DNA of 64,000 nt. Source: FEN-1350 sp964643355 (GTDB taxonomy: Bacteria > Planctomycetota > Phycisphaerae > Sedimentisphaerales > Anaerohalosphaeraceae). The notes below the pieces were generated by a model. It did not search any database and was not told the origin of the DNA. It was given only the letters and a program-made list of their open reading frames with translations. Within the stretch, counting starts at the first letter, position 1, and each line of letters opens with the position of its first letter. Location of the stretch: positions 1-64,000 of the forward strand of contig CAZXPW010000019.1 in assembly GCA_964643355.1 (NCBI GenBank), read 5' to 3'. The position numbers were made by a program, and so were the translations under genes. Shown here piece after piece: positions 1-8,945 of the stretch.

Positions 1-1
1 C

Positions 2-1120
2 CGGAAAGTTACCGTCGCTGGCGGAGTTGACAGCTTCATCCGGCTAAAGTGGTACATTTGCTCTACCTTTTCCAATGCGGTGGACGGAAACGAGACGGCA
101 CAGGTCAGCGCCGCCAAACAGGTCGCCCGGATCCTCGGGCGGGAACATCAGATCCGGACTTTCGCACCTTCGGAGTTTTCTCGCGAGGCGGATCTGCTGA
201 TCCGGCTGACCGGGGGCATGGTGCCGCTTCAGCATCCGATCAAAAATCTACAATCGATCCACGAAATGAAACGGTACACCGGGGTCAAGCTGGGAGGCGG
301 ATCGGGAGACGTATTGGCGGGCGATTTTACTTTTTACTCGATCCACAATATCAACCCACGACTGACGGGGATGCAGGTGGAGAAGTTTATCGAAATCTGC
401 CGCAAGCAAACGGCCGCAACGCTGGGCGAAATCTATCGGCGGGATTTTGTTCGCGAATTTTACCCGGCGGCGGATCGGGCTATTCATGAGACTTTCGATT
501 TATTTACCGGGCCGACGGCGGCGCACCGGACGACGGCCTGGGCGCTGAATATCGAGGAAACGGGGACGACCTTCATGGGGCCGATTCACACGCATCCGGA
601 TGTTCACGAGGCGCGGCCGCATCTGGGGTATCGCTTCACGGAGCACATGCTGCGACTGCCGGCCGGGTGGATCTATCAGCGGAATTTTTACCAGTATATG
701 ATTTGGCTGTGTCTTCCGGAACTTCGAAGCGTTCCGTATGCGAATATCGGCCGGCCACTGGACGGGATTTTACACGAGTGGCGGCCCTCCCTGCGAAAGC
801 GAATCTGCGGAGCCCTCGAAAATTTATTGCCGACCGTTCCGTTGGAACGGCTGCGGCGTGCAGTGGCCAAACCCAGCCAGGCCGGATCGTTCGAGTATGA
901 TCTGATGCGAAGCGATCCGAATCTGGCGGCGGATATTCGAGAGGCGGTGGCGTCGTATTCCGTGCTTCGTCGGATCGTCGATCCGGCCGGCTGCGAACGA
1001 TTCCTGGCCGACTTCGCGGCCGGGAAGTTGCGGACCAAGAGTCGCGCTTCGGAAGCGGAATTGATGGGACCTCTGGCAACGCTGGCCTATTGGTTCCGAT
1101 CCTTCGGGGCGAAAACCTGA
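2..1120 (+). CDS. Asparagine synthase-like (AsnB C-terminal) protein, 5' truncated by window edge
   Basis: The frame is open from base 2, so the gene begins outside the window. The first residues contain AGGVDS, which fits the pyrophosphate-binding loop of asparagine-synthase-type ATP-pyrophosphatases (usually SGGLDS), and a later GGGSGDVLAG resembles the second conserved G-x-GGDE-LF-GG loop. About 372 residues are visible, the size of an AsnB synthetase domain. The family transfers amide nitrogen through an adenylated intermediate; in exopolysaccharide or peptide clusters such proteins modify sugars or peptides. Both loops deviate from consensus (V for L, SGDVL for GGDEL), so activity and substrate are uncertain. 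A GTG at 80 could be mistaken for a start but would remove the first loop. It ends in TGA and is followed by a 96-bp gap. Confidence 0.6.
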   Translation, partial: RKVTVAGGVDSFIRLKWYICSTFSNAVDGNETAQVSAAKQVARILGREHQIRTFAPSEFSREADLLIRLTGGMVPLQHPIKNLQSIHEMKRYTGVKLGGGSGDVLAGDFTFYSIHNINPRLTGMQVEKFIEICRKQTAATLGEIYRRDFVREFYPAADRAIHETFDLFTGPTAAHRTTAWALNIEETGTTFMGPIHTHPDVHEARPHLGYRFTEHMLRLPAGWIYQRNFYQYMIWLCLPELRSVPYANIGRPLDGILHEWRPSLRKRICGALENLLPTVPLERLRRAVAKPSQAGSFEYDLMRSDPNLAADIREAVASYSVLRRIVDPAGCERFLADFAAGKLRTKSRASEAELMGPLATLAYWFRSFGAKT

Positions 1121-1132
1121 GCGGGTCAATAC

Positions 1133-1160
1133 TTCGCCACGAAGCCATAAAGACACAAAT
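1133..1160 (+). repeat. Degenerate CACGAAG-type intergenic repeat
   Basis: The gap between the first two genes contains CGCCACGAAG followed by CATAAAG and ACACAAA, a run of degenerate 7-8 base units. This wording resembles the widespread CACGAAG/CACAAAG intergenic repeats seen in many environmental bacterial genomes. Only one degenerate copy is present here, so the assignment is weak. Confidence 0.25.
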
Positions 1161-1216
1161 GGGATTGGTTATTGAATCTTTGAAAACGATAAATCAATTT
1201 CGGTCCGGAGGAAATC

Positions 1217-1438
1217 ATGGGTCCCTTTCTCGCCGATGTCGGCGTTATCTTCCTTGCCATCATCATCCGGATTATCGCGGGATCTTTTGACGCCGATCGC
1301 GTCGAAAATTATGTGCGGCAAAACGGCTGGGAACTGATCGATCGTAGTTGGGATCCATTTGGGCCGGGGTGGTTCGGCGAAAAGGATTCGCGGAAATGCA
1401 CAAGCGAGGACGCTTATGGCTATATTTTCAATCCTTGA
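1217..1438 (+). CDS. Small membrane-anchored hypothetical protein (73 aa)
   Basis: A strong Shine-Dalgarno (GGAGGAAATC then ATG) supports this start. The N-terminus has one hydrophobic segment (about residues 5-22), followed by a polar domain with the phrase DPFGPGWFGEKDSR. The last 17 residues change character, and the stop lies only 11 bases inside the convergent purM 3' end, so the protein may be a shortened member of a longer family. I do not recognise a characterised homologue. It is not clearly part of an operon: the asparagine-synthase-like gene ends about 100 bp upstream. Confidence 0.5.
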   Translation: MGPFLADVGVIFLAIIIRIIAGSFDADRVENYVRQNGWELIDRSWDPFGPGWFGEKDSRKCTSEDAYGYIFNP

Positions 1439-2504
1439 GGATGACTTTGCCTGCGCCAGGGGTGATTTTGCCGAGGCGATAGACCGTCTCGCCGTAATGA
1501 GTCAGTTTTTCTTCGATTGAGTCAGCAAAATCGGGCGCGACGACGAGGACGAAGCCGATGCCCATGTTGAAGACTCGGAACATTTCGTCTTCCTCGACGG
1601 GGCCGTGCTTCTGGAGAAAGCGGAAGATCGGCGGGACCTGCCAGGCGGATTTGCTGATGACGACATTGCAGTCTTTGGGCACAACACGCGGGATGTTGCC
1701 AACCAGGCCCCCGCCGGTGATGTGGGCCATGGCGTGGACGACCTTTTTGACCTTGTACTGGCCGAGCAACTTGACGATGGAGCGGACATAGAGCCGCGTG
1801 GGCACCAACAGGGCCTTTTCGACGGTGATGCCGCCGAGTTCGTCGATGGCGTCGTGGATTTTCAGGCCGAGTCGTTTAAAGATGATCTGACGAACGAGCG
1901 CAAAGCCATTGCTGTGGATACCACTGGAGGCCAAACCCAGGACGACATCGCCGCGGCGGACGGCCGTGCCGTCGAGGATGCGATTGCGATCGACGATGCC
2001 GACGGCAAAACCGGCCATGTCGTATTCGCCTTCGGGGTAGATGTCGGGCATCTCGGCGGTCTCGCCGCCGAGCAGCGCGCAATCGGACTGGCGGCATCCT
2101 TCGGCGACGGCCTCCACCATCTCGGCGATCTCGGAGGGGACCAGCTTGTGAATAGCGAGATAATCGAGAAACAATAGCGGCTCGGCCCCGATGACCAGCA
2201 CATCGTTGACGCTCATGGCCACCAGGTCGATTCCCACACAATCGTACTTGCCGGCCATCTGGGCGACTTTGATCTTGGTGCCGACGCCGTCGGTCGAGGC
2301 GACCAGGACGGGCTGTTTATAATTGCGGCGGAAGAGCTTTTCGTTGTAATCGATTCGCAGCAGTCCCGCAAACCCATTGGGCAGGTTGATTACGCGCGGG
2401 CCGTGCGTGGATTTCAGCGAATGGGTAATTCTTTCGACCATTCGGTCGTTGGCGTCGATGCTGACGCCGGACTGTTCATAGGTGACAAAACCATTTTTCG
2501 ACAT
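1428..2504 (-). CDS. purM: Phosphoribosylformylglycinamidine cyclo-ligase (AIR synthetase)
   Basis: The 358-aa product matches PurM throughout. It catalyses ATP-dependent ring closure of FGAM to aminoimidazole ribonucleotide, step 5 of purine synthesis, in the cytoplasm. Recognisable blocks are the N-terminal YEQSGVSIDA, the substrate loop STDGVGTKIKVA, LLGGETAEMP and the C-terminal HITGGGLVGNIPR. The chosen ATG follows the purF stop by 2 bp (TAA GC ATG), so the pair is translationally coupled. An upstream in-frame extension would run through purF and is rejected. Length is normal for the family (about 345-360). Confidence 0.97.
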   Translation of the reverse strand: MSKNGFVTYEQSGVSIDANDRMVERITHSLKSTHGPRVINLPNGFAGLLRIDYNEKLFRRNYKQPVLVASTDGVGTKIKVAQMAGKYDCVGIDLVAMSVNDVLVIGAEPLLFLDYLAIHKLVPSEIAEMVEAVAEGCRQSDCALLGGETAEMPDIYPEGEYDMAGFAVGIVDRNRILDGTAVRRGDVVLGLASSGIHSNGFALVRQIIFKRLGLKIHDAIDELGGITVEKALLVPTRLYVRSIVKLLGQYKVKKVVHAMAHITGGGLVGNIPRVVPKDCNVVISKSAWQVPPIFRFLQKHGPVEEDEMFRVFNMGIGFVLVVAPDFADSIEEKLTHYGETVYRLGKITPGAGKVILKD

Positions 2505-2506
2505 GC

Positions 2507-3943
2507 TTAGCTCTCGGCCGATTCGAACAGTAATTTCTGATGGCGTTCCATCATGAATTTGCCAATCATGGTTGAAACCGGAATCGGGTATTTTTCCGAC
2601 CAGCAGGCGGTGCAATAGTGATCGGGCGGCAGGGATACGCAGGACAGTAATCCTTCCAGCGAGATGTAGCCGAGGGAATCGACCTGCAGGTAGCGGCGAA
2701 TCTCTTCGACGGTGCGCGAACTGGCGATCAACTCCTCCTTCGTCGGGAAATCGACGCCGTAGAAACAGGGGCTGATGATGGGAGGACATCCGATCCGCAG
2801 ATGAACCTCTCGGGCGCCGGCTTCGCGGATGGATCGGACCTTGCCTTTGGTCGTTGTGCCGCGGACAATGGAATCGTCGATGACAATGACGCGCTTGTCG
2901 CGGACGACCTCGCGGACGAGGGTCAGTTTCATTTTGACGCCCAGATCGCGGAGGGACTGCGAGGGCGACAGAAAGGTCCGGCCGACATAGTGACTGCGGA
3001 CAAAACCCATATCGAAGGGAATGCCGCTTTCTCGGGAATAGCCAATCGCGGCCGAGGTTCCCGAGTCCGGAACGGGAATGACGACATCGGCGTCGACGGG
3101 GTGTTCGACGGCCAGCCGCCGACCGCAGCGAACGCGGACGCTGTGGACATTTTCACCGAAAACCAAACTACTCTGCTTCGAGAAATAGACATGCTCGAAG
3201 ACACAGTGGGCCGGCTTGACGGTACCGGGCGGCACAAAAAATCGGCTTCGCATCCCCCGACGGTCAAAGGTCACAATCTCGCCGGGTGCGACATCGCGAA
3301 GATAGGCGGCGCCGATGGCGTCGAAGGCGCAGGTCTCGCTGGCGACGACATAGGCGCCGGTCTCCGTACGACCGATACACAAAGGACGAATGCCATAGGG
3401 ATCGCGGGCAACCTCCAACCGATCGGGAAATAGAAACAGAAGGCAGAAGGCCCCCTGCAAATGATTGAGGACATGACCGAGCGGGTCGGGCTTGTTCTGG
3501 TGAGAAGGTTTGGCCAGCAAATGAACAATGATTTCGGTGTCGTTGGTGGTTTTGAAGATCGCGCCGTGGGCCTCGTACTCGTCGCGAAACAGGGCCGCAT
3601 TGATCAGGTTTCCATTGTGGGCCACCGCGAGCGGGCCGTGCGAGAATTCGCACATGAAGGGCTGGGCGTTGACCAGGGTACTGGATCCGGTAGTCGAATA
3701 GCGCACATGGCCGATGGCGAAGGGATTTCGGAGCCGTTCCAGCACGCCGTTATCCTTGCGGAAAACACGGGCCACCTGGCCCATGCCGGTGTGGCACTGG
3801 ATCGTATCGCCATCGCTGGAGGCGATGCCCGCGGATTCCTGCCCGCGGTGCTGGAGACTGTGCAATCCAAAATAGGTTTTTTCTACGGCGTCGGGATCTC
3901 CGTAAATTCCGAAGATCCCGCATTCTTCTTTGATTTCCGGCAT
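2507..3943 (-). CDS. purF: Amidophosphoribosyltransferase
   Basis: The enzyme makes 5-phosphoribosylamine from PRPP and glutamine, the committed step of purine synthesis. It is the Bacillus-type, processed and iron-sulfur-containing form. A short propeptide precedes the nucleophile Cys in KEECGIFG. Cluster-type cysteines occur in PAHCVFEH, ISPCFYGVD and HYCTACW. The PRPP loop is VIVIDDSIVRGTT. I chose the ATG that leaves a 7-residue propeptide: a GGATGG lies 7 nt before it, whereas the ATG 15 bp upstream (3958) has no ribosome site and lies only about 11 nt from the predicted transcription start. It heads the purF-purM unit. Confidence 0.96.
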   Translation of the reverse strand: MPEIKEECGIFGIYGDPDAVEKTYFGLHSLQHRGQESAGIASSDGDTIQCHTGMGQVARVFRKDNGVLERLRNPFAIGHVRYSTTGSSTLVNAQPFMCEFSHGPLAVAHNGNLINAALFRDEYEAHGAIFKTTNDTEIIVHLLAKPSHQNKPDPLGHVLNHLQGAFCLLFLFPDRLEVARDPYGIRPLCIGRTETGAYVVASETCAFDAIGAAYLRDVAPGEIVTFDRRGMRSRFFVPPGTVKPAHCVFEHVYFSKQSSLVFGENVHSVRVRCGRRLAVEHPVDADVVIPVPDSGTSAAIGYSRESGIPFDMGFVRSHYVGRTFLSPSQSLRDLGVKMKLTLVREVVRDKRVIVIDDSIVRGTTTKGKVRSIREAGAREVHLRIGCPPIISPCFYGVDFPTKEELIASSRTVEEIRRYLQVDSLGYISLEGLLSCVSLPPDHYCTACWSEKYPIPVSTMIGKFMMERHQKLLFESAES

Positions 3944-4311
3944 CGTGTATCCATCCATTGATTGGGGAAAAATGAATTATACGAGATCAGATGAAAATGT
4001 CAATGGCTTTGAACGGCTGTTCCTGGTACTCAAGTCGGGGATAAACAGTCCAAGCAGGCGACATTCTCCTGTCTGGAAGTGGGAATCTGGGGGCCGAATT
4101 TATCGACCCCTCAAAACTTCCGGCATTCCTTCTCCAAGAATTGTTTGATCCCCGACAATCCTGGGGGTACAATCGAAATCGTTCCAGCACTTCCGAGGTT
4201 TTCGGGATCTGTGGCAGGATATATCGTTCCTGATCGCAAACTACATACGAGTCGGCGTTGCAATCGCCGTGTGATATACAAACTCATTTCTCAGGATGAA
4301 TGGAGGCCAAG
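3944..4311. other. Divergent intergenic region purF / fucose-isomerase-like gene
   Basis: This 368-bp gap holds the purF promoter at its left end. On the right, a Shine-Dalgarno GGAGG (4302-4306) sits 5 nt before the ATG at 4312. No clear rightward promoter hexamer pair, hairpin or small gene was found in the rest. Confidence 0.6.
3976..4003 (-). promoter_or_regulatory. Sigma70-type promoter of purF-purM
   Basis: Read on the minus strand, TTGACA (3998-4003) and TATAAT (3976-3981) are separated by 16 bp, a perfect match at both hexamers. Transcription would start near 3969 and give a very short leader before purF. No purine riboswitch or PurR-like palindrome is visible in this short leader. 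Confidence 0.8.
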
Positions 4312-5766
4312 ATGAAGATGGACATGAATCGAAGAAACTTCCTGCAGGCCGCAGCCGTGGGAAGCGCGTGGATGCTCACTGTCTCAAACCTCCCGGCCTT
4401 CGGGCAGGATAGTTCCCCCACTCGGCTCATCAGCCCGGGTTGCCGTAAGTCCAAGGTCAAGGTGGCACGGATTTACATGGGGCTTCGCAAGGGGTGGGCC
4501 TGGCCCAAGCCGGACCTTGACGCCGAACAGGAGATCAAGACCTACGAGGCGGAATTTGCCAAGTTACCGGAATTGGCGGATGTGGACTTTACGATTAATG
4601 AGTTGGTCTCAACGGCCGAACAGGCGGCGGGGCTGGTCGAAAAGGCGACCGATGCCGATGGGGTTCTGGTGATTCACCTGACGATGGGGGCCGAGGGGGT
4701 GTTGCCGGCGGTCCTGAAGTGGGGAAAGCCCACGGTCGTGTTTGCCGTGCCGTATTCGGGCCACCAGTGGACGGGCTTTTCGTCGCTGCAAAAGCAGCCA
4801 GGCGTCAAACTGGAATGCCTGTTGACCAGCGACATGAAACAACTGGCCGTGGCGGTCCGGCCGTTCCGGGCGATGCATCACCTTCGCGAAGCCAGGATTG
4901 TCAACCTCACAAACCGGCCAATCGAGACTTATGCCGATCAGGTCAAGGCCAAGTTCGGCACGGAGATCAAGGCCGTGGATCTCAAGCGGATGATGGAGAT
5001 GGTCAACTCGGTATCGGAGGCGGATGCACAGGCCGAGACTGATCGCTGGATCCGCGGGGCCGAAAAGGTCATCGAGCCCAGCACAGATCAGATCTTCAAG
5101 TCGTGCCGGCTGGCGCTGGCCTTTGAGCGATTGCTGGCCGAGGAAGAAGCAACCGTAATGACGGCCGACTGTTATGGAACGATGTATGAGCCGCTGTGTT
5201 TGAAGTATGCGTTTCCGTGTATCGGCTTTACGCGACTCAATGACATGGGGCTGGGCGGCATCTGCGAATCGGACCTTGCCAGCGCAATGACGCACATCCT
5301 CTTTCAGGGTCTGGTTGGAAAGCCGGGTTTTATCAGCGATCCCACCATCGATGAGTCCGACAACACGATTATCCTGGCTCATTGCCTTGGCACACGGAAG
5401 ATGGATGGACCCTCCGGGCCGGCGGCGCCCTACAAACTGCGAAATATCATGGAGCGTCAGGCCGGAGCCGTGCCGCAAGTTGAAATGAGAAAAGGACAGA
5501 AGGTTACACAGGCGATCCTGGCGGGGATGGACACAATGCCCTATTTCACCGGCGAAATTGTCGATGCCCCGGTGGGAGTGGAATTCAACCGCGGCTGCCG
5601 AACGAAGGTCCGCGTACGGGTGGATGGGGATGTGACACAATTGTGGAAGAACTGGTCGGCCGGACTGCACCGGCAGACCTGTTATGGCGACCTGACCAGG
5701 GAACTGGGATTTTTCTGCCGATTCAAGGACATCAAGCTCATCAACGAAGCGGCGGCAACCGCATAA
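4312..5766 (+). CDS. Tat-exported L-fucose/L-arabinose isomerase-like protein
   Basis: The product has 484 residues. It opens with a twin-arginine signal (NRRNFLQAAAVGSAW), so it is predicted to be exported folded, which is odd for an isomerase family that is normally cytoplasmic. The rest resembles the FucI/AraA-like fold. A central region holds MTADCYGTMYE and PCIGFTRLNDMGLGGICESDL, and the C-terminal beta domain holds CLGTRKMDGP and GVEFNRGCRTKVRVRV. An in-frame ATG at 4300 lies 2 bp before the GGAGG that serves the chosen ATG, so 4312 is preferred. Function may be a secreted sugar isomerase or a catalytically divergent relative; substrate is unknown. The next gene encodes another exported enzyme. 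Confidence 0.65.
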   Translation: MKMDMNRRNFLQAAAVGSAWMLTVSNLPAFGQDSSPTRLISPGCRKSKVKVARIYMGLRKGWAWPKPDLDAEQEIKTYEAEFAKLPELADVDFTINELVSTAEQAAGLVEKATDADGVLVIHLTMGAEGVLPAVLKWGKPTVVFAVPYSGHQWTGFSSLQKQPGVKLECLLTSDMKQLAVAVRPFRAMHHLREARIVNLTNRPIETYADQVKAKFGTEIKAVDLKRMMEMVNSVSEADAQAETDRWIRGAEKVIEPSTDQIFKSCRLALAFERLLAEEEATVMTADCYGTMYEPLCLKYAFPCIGFTRLNDMGLGGICESDLASAMTHILFQGLVGKPGFISDPTIDESDNTIILAHCLGTRKMDGPSGPAAPYKLRNIMERQAGAVPQVEMRKGQKVTQAILAGMDTMPYFTGEIVDAPVGVEFNRGCRTKVRVRVDGDVTQLWKNWSAGLHRQTCYGDLTRELGFFCRFKDIKLINEAAATA

Positions 5767-5814
5767 GGAGAGGTTTTCACGATTTACACGAATAGAAAAG
5801 TGAAAGGATCTACA

Positions 5815-6609
5815 ATGACTACTCTGCGAATTCTATTTTCCGCGATGGTATTGGCATGGACAGCCAATGTCCAGGGCGCGGCGGAAAAGCCCGCCAAAGA
5901 AGCGGCGGCCGGGAAGGAGGCCAAAGAGATGGAGAAGAAAAAGCCAGCCGAAGACATCATCAAGACTGACACGGGCGATCTGAAGATCACCTTCATCGGT
6001 CATGGGACGCTGATGTTTCAGTACAACGGAAAGGTCATCCATGTCGATCCCTGGAGCAATCTGGCCGATTATTCCAAACTGCCCAAGGCCGATGTGATCT
6101 TGATCACACACGAACATGGCGATCATCTGGATCCTAAAACTGTTGAAATGCTGCGAAAGGACACGACGGAAATCCTGATGACGCAGGCCTGCGCCGAAAA
6201 AGTGCCCACCGGCAAGGTGATCAAAAACGGCGAATCCCAAACCGTCGGCGGATTCAAGGTTGAGGCGGTTCCGGCGTATAACATCGTCAACAAGAGGCCG
6301 GACGGCACTCCCTTTCACCCGAAGGGCATCGGCAACGGCTACATTATCAACTTCGGAAAGACCCGCATCTATGTGGCCGGCGACACGGAGAATATTCCCG
6401 AGATGAAGAAGCTGGAGAAGATCGCCGTGGCGTTTCTGCCGATGAATCTCCCCTACACCATGACGCCGGAACAGGTCGCCGAAGCGGCCCAATGGTTCAA
6501 ACCGAAGATTCTATATCCCTACCATTTCGGACAGACGGACACCAAACGGCTTGTCGATCTGCTCAAAGACCAAAAGGATGTCGAGGTTCGTATCCGGGAT
6601 ATGAAATAG
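5815..6609 (+). CDS. Exported metallo-beta-lactamase-fold hydrolase (UPF0173/UlaG-like)
   Basis: The 264-aa product has a cleavable signal (LFSAMVLAWTANVQGAA) followed by a Lys/Glu/Ala-rich linker and a metallo-beta-lactamase domain from about residue 50. The di-metal motif THEHGDHLD is intact; a later metal ligand region is VAGDTENIPE and a C-terminal His lies in YPYHFGQTD. The family hydrolyses diverse esters and lactones, and the layout resembles UlaG/UPF0173 proteins. The ATG at 5815 has AAAGGA 6 nt upstream and starts directly at the signal; a GTG 15 bp upstream is possible. It follows the Tat-exported protein by 48 bp and is probably cotranscribed. Confidence 0.75.
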   Translation: MTTLRILFSAMVLAWTANVQGAAEKPAKEAAAGKEAKEMEKKKPAEDIIKTDTGDLKITFIGHGTLMFQYNGKVIHVDPWSNLADYSKLPKADVILITHEHGDHLDPKTVEMLRKDTTEILMTQACAEKVPTGKVIKNGESQTVGGFKVEAVPAYNIVNKRPDGTPFHPKGIGNGYIINFGKTRIYVAGDTENIPEMKKLEKIAVAFLPMNLPYTMTPEQVAEAAQWFKPKILYPYHFGQTDTKRLVDLLKDQKDVEVRIRDMK

Positions 6610-6653
6610 CGATTGGGCATACGATCCCGGCCAACCGGAACGAAACCAGGTTA

Positions 6654-7904
6654 TCAATCAAGCCAGAGCGGACGGATGTGACGGTCGAAGAGGTTGACGG
6701 TAACCTCGGCGGCAATAATAGGTTCATGGGCTTGGAGGGCCTCGATAAAACGCATGCCCATCTCGGCGGCAATTTTGTAGCTGACATGCAGAAGCTGGCG
6801 AAGATGGGGATTGAAGGCCGGACAGGACGGATCGTGACGGAGTGCGGCGGCGAATTGGCCGCCAGACCAGCGGGCCACGGAAGACGGATCGGGCAGGCGG
6901 GATTTGTCGATATCGACGACGGCGGCATACGGGCGGCACAATTCGTCCAAGCGGGGAATGGCCGCGGCATAGACTTCTTTAGCAATCTGCAGACCTTCGC
7001 CGCCGGAGATCGCCAGTCCGATCAGTTCCTCCAGCCATGTCGTCCCTGCGGTTTTGAGGTGCAAGCCGGCATCCGTTTCTTGAAGAGCACGGCGGATCAT
7101 CGGATAGAGCGAGAATTTATCGCTACCGGAGTGAACGCTGAGCTTGAGGTTTTTCGGCAATCCAAAACGAGCAACGGAAAAACGAATCACGGCCAGATCG
7201 TCACGAAATTCCCGCTCAAAACGGGCGATTTCCCCGACATAATCCACTCCTTTGTTGAAACGGCCGGTGAATTTCGGAGCCACGGTTTGGGCCGGGATAC
7301 CCTCGTCGGCCAACGCCGCCAGAATCACCAGCAGATCAACGGGAGTTTGCGGTTCGCTTGTTTCATCCATCGAGACTTCCGTGACAAAACTGCCTGAACC
7401 TTTGGCCTGTTCGATATGGCGATAGATTCTGCCCGCTTCTCGAACGGCAGAGAGATATTGGCCCGCGATTCGCCGAAGGGTCGAAGGTTCGACCGCCAGG
7501 GGAACGGGGATACCGGGGATCGAATGAATCGAAGTCAAATCCATGTGTCGGGTCACAAAGCCGTCGAGATCGGCCGGATCGGCGGGTTGGCCAATAAAGT
7601 CGGCGACATCGAGGGTGAAAAAGTCCGAACAATCGATAAAATCATCGACAATCTTGAGGTTGATGTGATCGGCATCGACGAAATAGCCGCCGTTCCACCC
7701 CTTTTGTCGAACGGCCGCGTCGGCCTCGTCACGAACGCTTTGCGGTCGCGTTCCGATAATTCCATGTTCGCGGAAGGATTTGTTCCAGACCGGAGCGATC
7801 TCAACGCCTTGTTCGGCGGCAAGGAGGATCGCGTCAAGTTGGGCACACCCCTGATGGGCGAAGCGATCGCCAATGCCGATGGAATTGCGCGGCAGACAAA
7901 TCAC
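6654..7904 (-). CDS. uxaE: Tagaturonate epimerase (UxaE family)
   Basis: The 416-aa protein matches the UxaE family, which interconverts D-tagaturonate and D-fructuronate in the galacturonate pathway known from Thermotoga. Conserved-looking blocks are IGIGDRFAHQG, PVWNKSFREHGIIGT, GGYFVDADHINL and DFFTLDVADFIG near the N-terminus, EVSMDETSEPQTP in the middle and KLSVHSGSDKFS towards the C-terminus. The start is GTG with GAGG 6 nt upstream, 12 bp after the permease gene. As last gene of an ABC sugar-transporter operon it suggests that the imported sugar is a hexuronate. Family assignment is from motif memory, not a search. Confidence 0.8.
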   Translation of the reverse strand: MICLPRNSIGIGDRFAHQGCAQLDAILLAAEQGVEIAPVWNKSFREHGIIGTRPQSVRDEADAAVRQKGWNGGYFVDADHINLKIVDDFIDCSDFFTLDVADFIGQPADPADLDGFVTRHMDLTSIHSIPGIPVPLAVEPSTLRRIAGQYLSAVREAGRIYRHIEQAKGSGSFVTEVSMDETSEPQTPVDLLVILAALADEGIPAQTVAPKFTGRFNKGVDYVGEIARFEREFRDDLAVIRFSVARFGLPKNLKLSVHSGSDKFSLYPMIRRALQETDAGLHLKTAGTTWLEELIGLAISGGEGLQIAKEVYAAAIPRLDELCRPYAAVVDIDKSRLPDPSSVARWSGGQFAAALRHDPSCPAFNPHLRQLLHVSYKIAAEMGMRFIEALQAHEPIIAAEVTVNLFDRHIRPLWLD

Positions 7905-7916
7905 GACCGGCCTCGA

Positions 7917-8945
7917 TCAGGTCAACCGCCGCTGGCGCAGCCGGTCGAGAGTCACCGCCAGAATGATAATGCAACCGGTAACGATTTCCTGAACCCAGTT
8001 GGGCCAGCCCATGCGCGTGCAACCGTTGGCCACCATGGACATGATCAGCGCTCCAATCAGAGTTCCAAGGACGGAACCCTGTCCACCGGACAACGACGCA
8101 CCGCCGATGACGACCGCTGCGATAATATCGAGTTCCATCCCCATCGCCGTCGTCGGATCGCCCATGGTCAGATACGAAAATTGCAGCAATCCCGCCAGAC
8201 CGTAGAACAAAGAGGCCAGAATGTAAATCCAGAGCTTGGCGCTTTCGACATGGATGCCGCAGAGTCGCGCGGTCTGTTCGTTGGAACCGATGGCAAAGAT
8301 ATGTCGTCCAAAGCGGGTATAGCGCAGCATGGCCGCAACAACCACCGCCAGCGTAATCATTAGCCACGCCCCCGGCGTCAACAACCACAGATAATCATCA
8401 TTGATCGGTCGCAGCAGATTGTTGAGCCAGGTATTTACCGGATAGACCATGGTGTTGCTGGCCAGACCTTTGGCCGTGCCGCGAAGGGCTCCGAACATCC
8501 CGAGAGTAATCACAAACGGCAACAGATTGAGTCGTGTGACCAGCGTACCGGTGATCGCGCCACAAACCGGCCCGACCAGAACTCCGCCCAAAGCCGCCAG
8601 GATCGGCAACATCCCCCAGGTGATGATTTCCCGACCCGTTTGCAGATCCTGGATCTTGTGAGGAAGAAGCAATCCGATACACACCGTGACCAAGGCAATG
8701 GCCGAACCGACGGATAAGTCAATGCCGCCGGAGATGATGATAAGGGTCATCCCCAGGGCCGCAGTCCCCACGACGGCCGTTTGGCGGAGAATCAGTTCAA
8801 AATTGCTCAGGGTCGGAAATGACGACGGCGCCATAAGCGAAAACAAGGCCATCACAAAAACCAGCCCGATCAGAGGGCCCAGTTTGCCGAGCAGTTCACC
8901 GGCACTGAAACGGAATGGGCTTGTTCGTTCTGCAGAGGGCTTCAT
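7917..8945 (-). CDS. Sugar ABC transporter permease (RbsC/AraH type)
   Basis: The 342-aa membrane protein has about nine to ten hydrophobic segments. It carries the signature of monosaccharide permeases in the carbohydrate-uptake-2 family, including IIISGGIDLSVGSAIAL, the ATPase-coupling loop AIGSNEQTARLCGI and AVVIGGASLSGGQGSVLGT. It forms the inner-membrane channel for the adjacent binding protein and ATPase. The ATG overlaps the ATPase stop as ATGA, so translation is coupled; longer in-frame starts lie inside the ATPase gene and are rejected. Confidence 0.9.
   Translation of the reverse strand: MKPSAERTSPFRFSAGELLGKLGPLIGLVFVMALFSLMAPSSFPTLSNFELILRQTAVVGTAALGMTLIIISGGIDLSVGSAIALVTVCIGLLLPHKIQDLQTGREIITWGMLPILAALGGVLVGPVCGAITGTLVTRLNLLPFVITLGMFGALRGTAKGLASNTMVYPVNTWLNNLLRPINDDYLWLLTPGAWLMITLAVVVAAMLRYTRFGRHIFAIGSNEQTARLCGIHVESAKLWIYILASLFYGLAGLLQFSYLTMGDPTTAMGMELDIIAAVVIGGASLSGGQGSVLGTLIGALIMSMVANGCTRMGWPNWVQEIVTGCIIILAVTLDRLRQRRLT

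Noticed and set aside
4609..5670. 353-codon minus-strand frame opposite the fucose-isomerase-like gene
   Set aside because: Shadow of the real plus-strand gene; composition is His/Arg/Leu-rich and no family fits.
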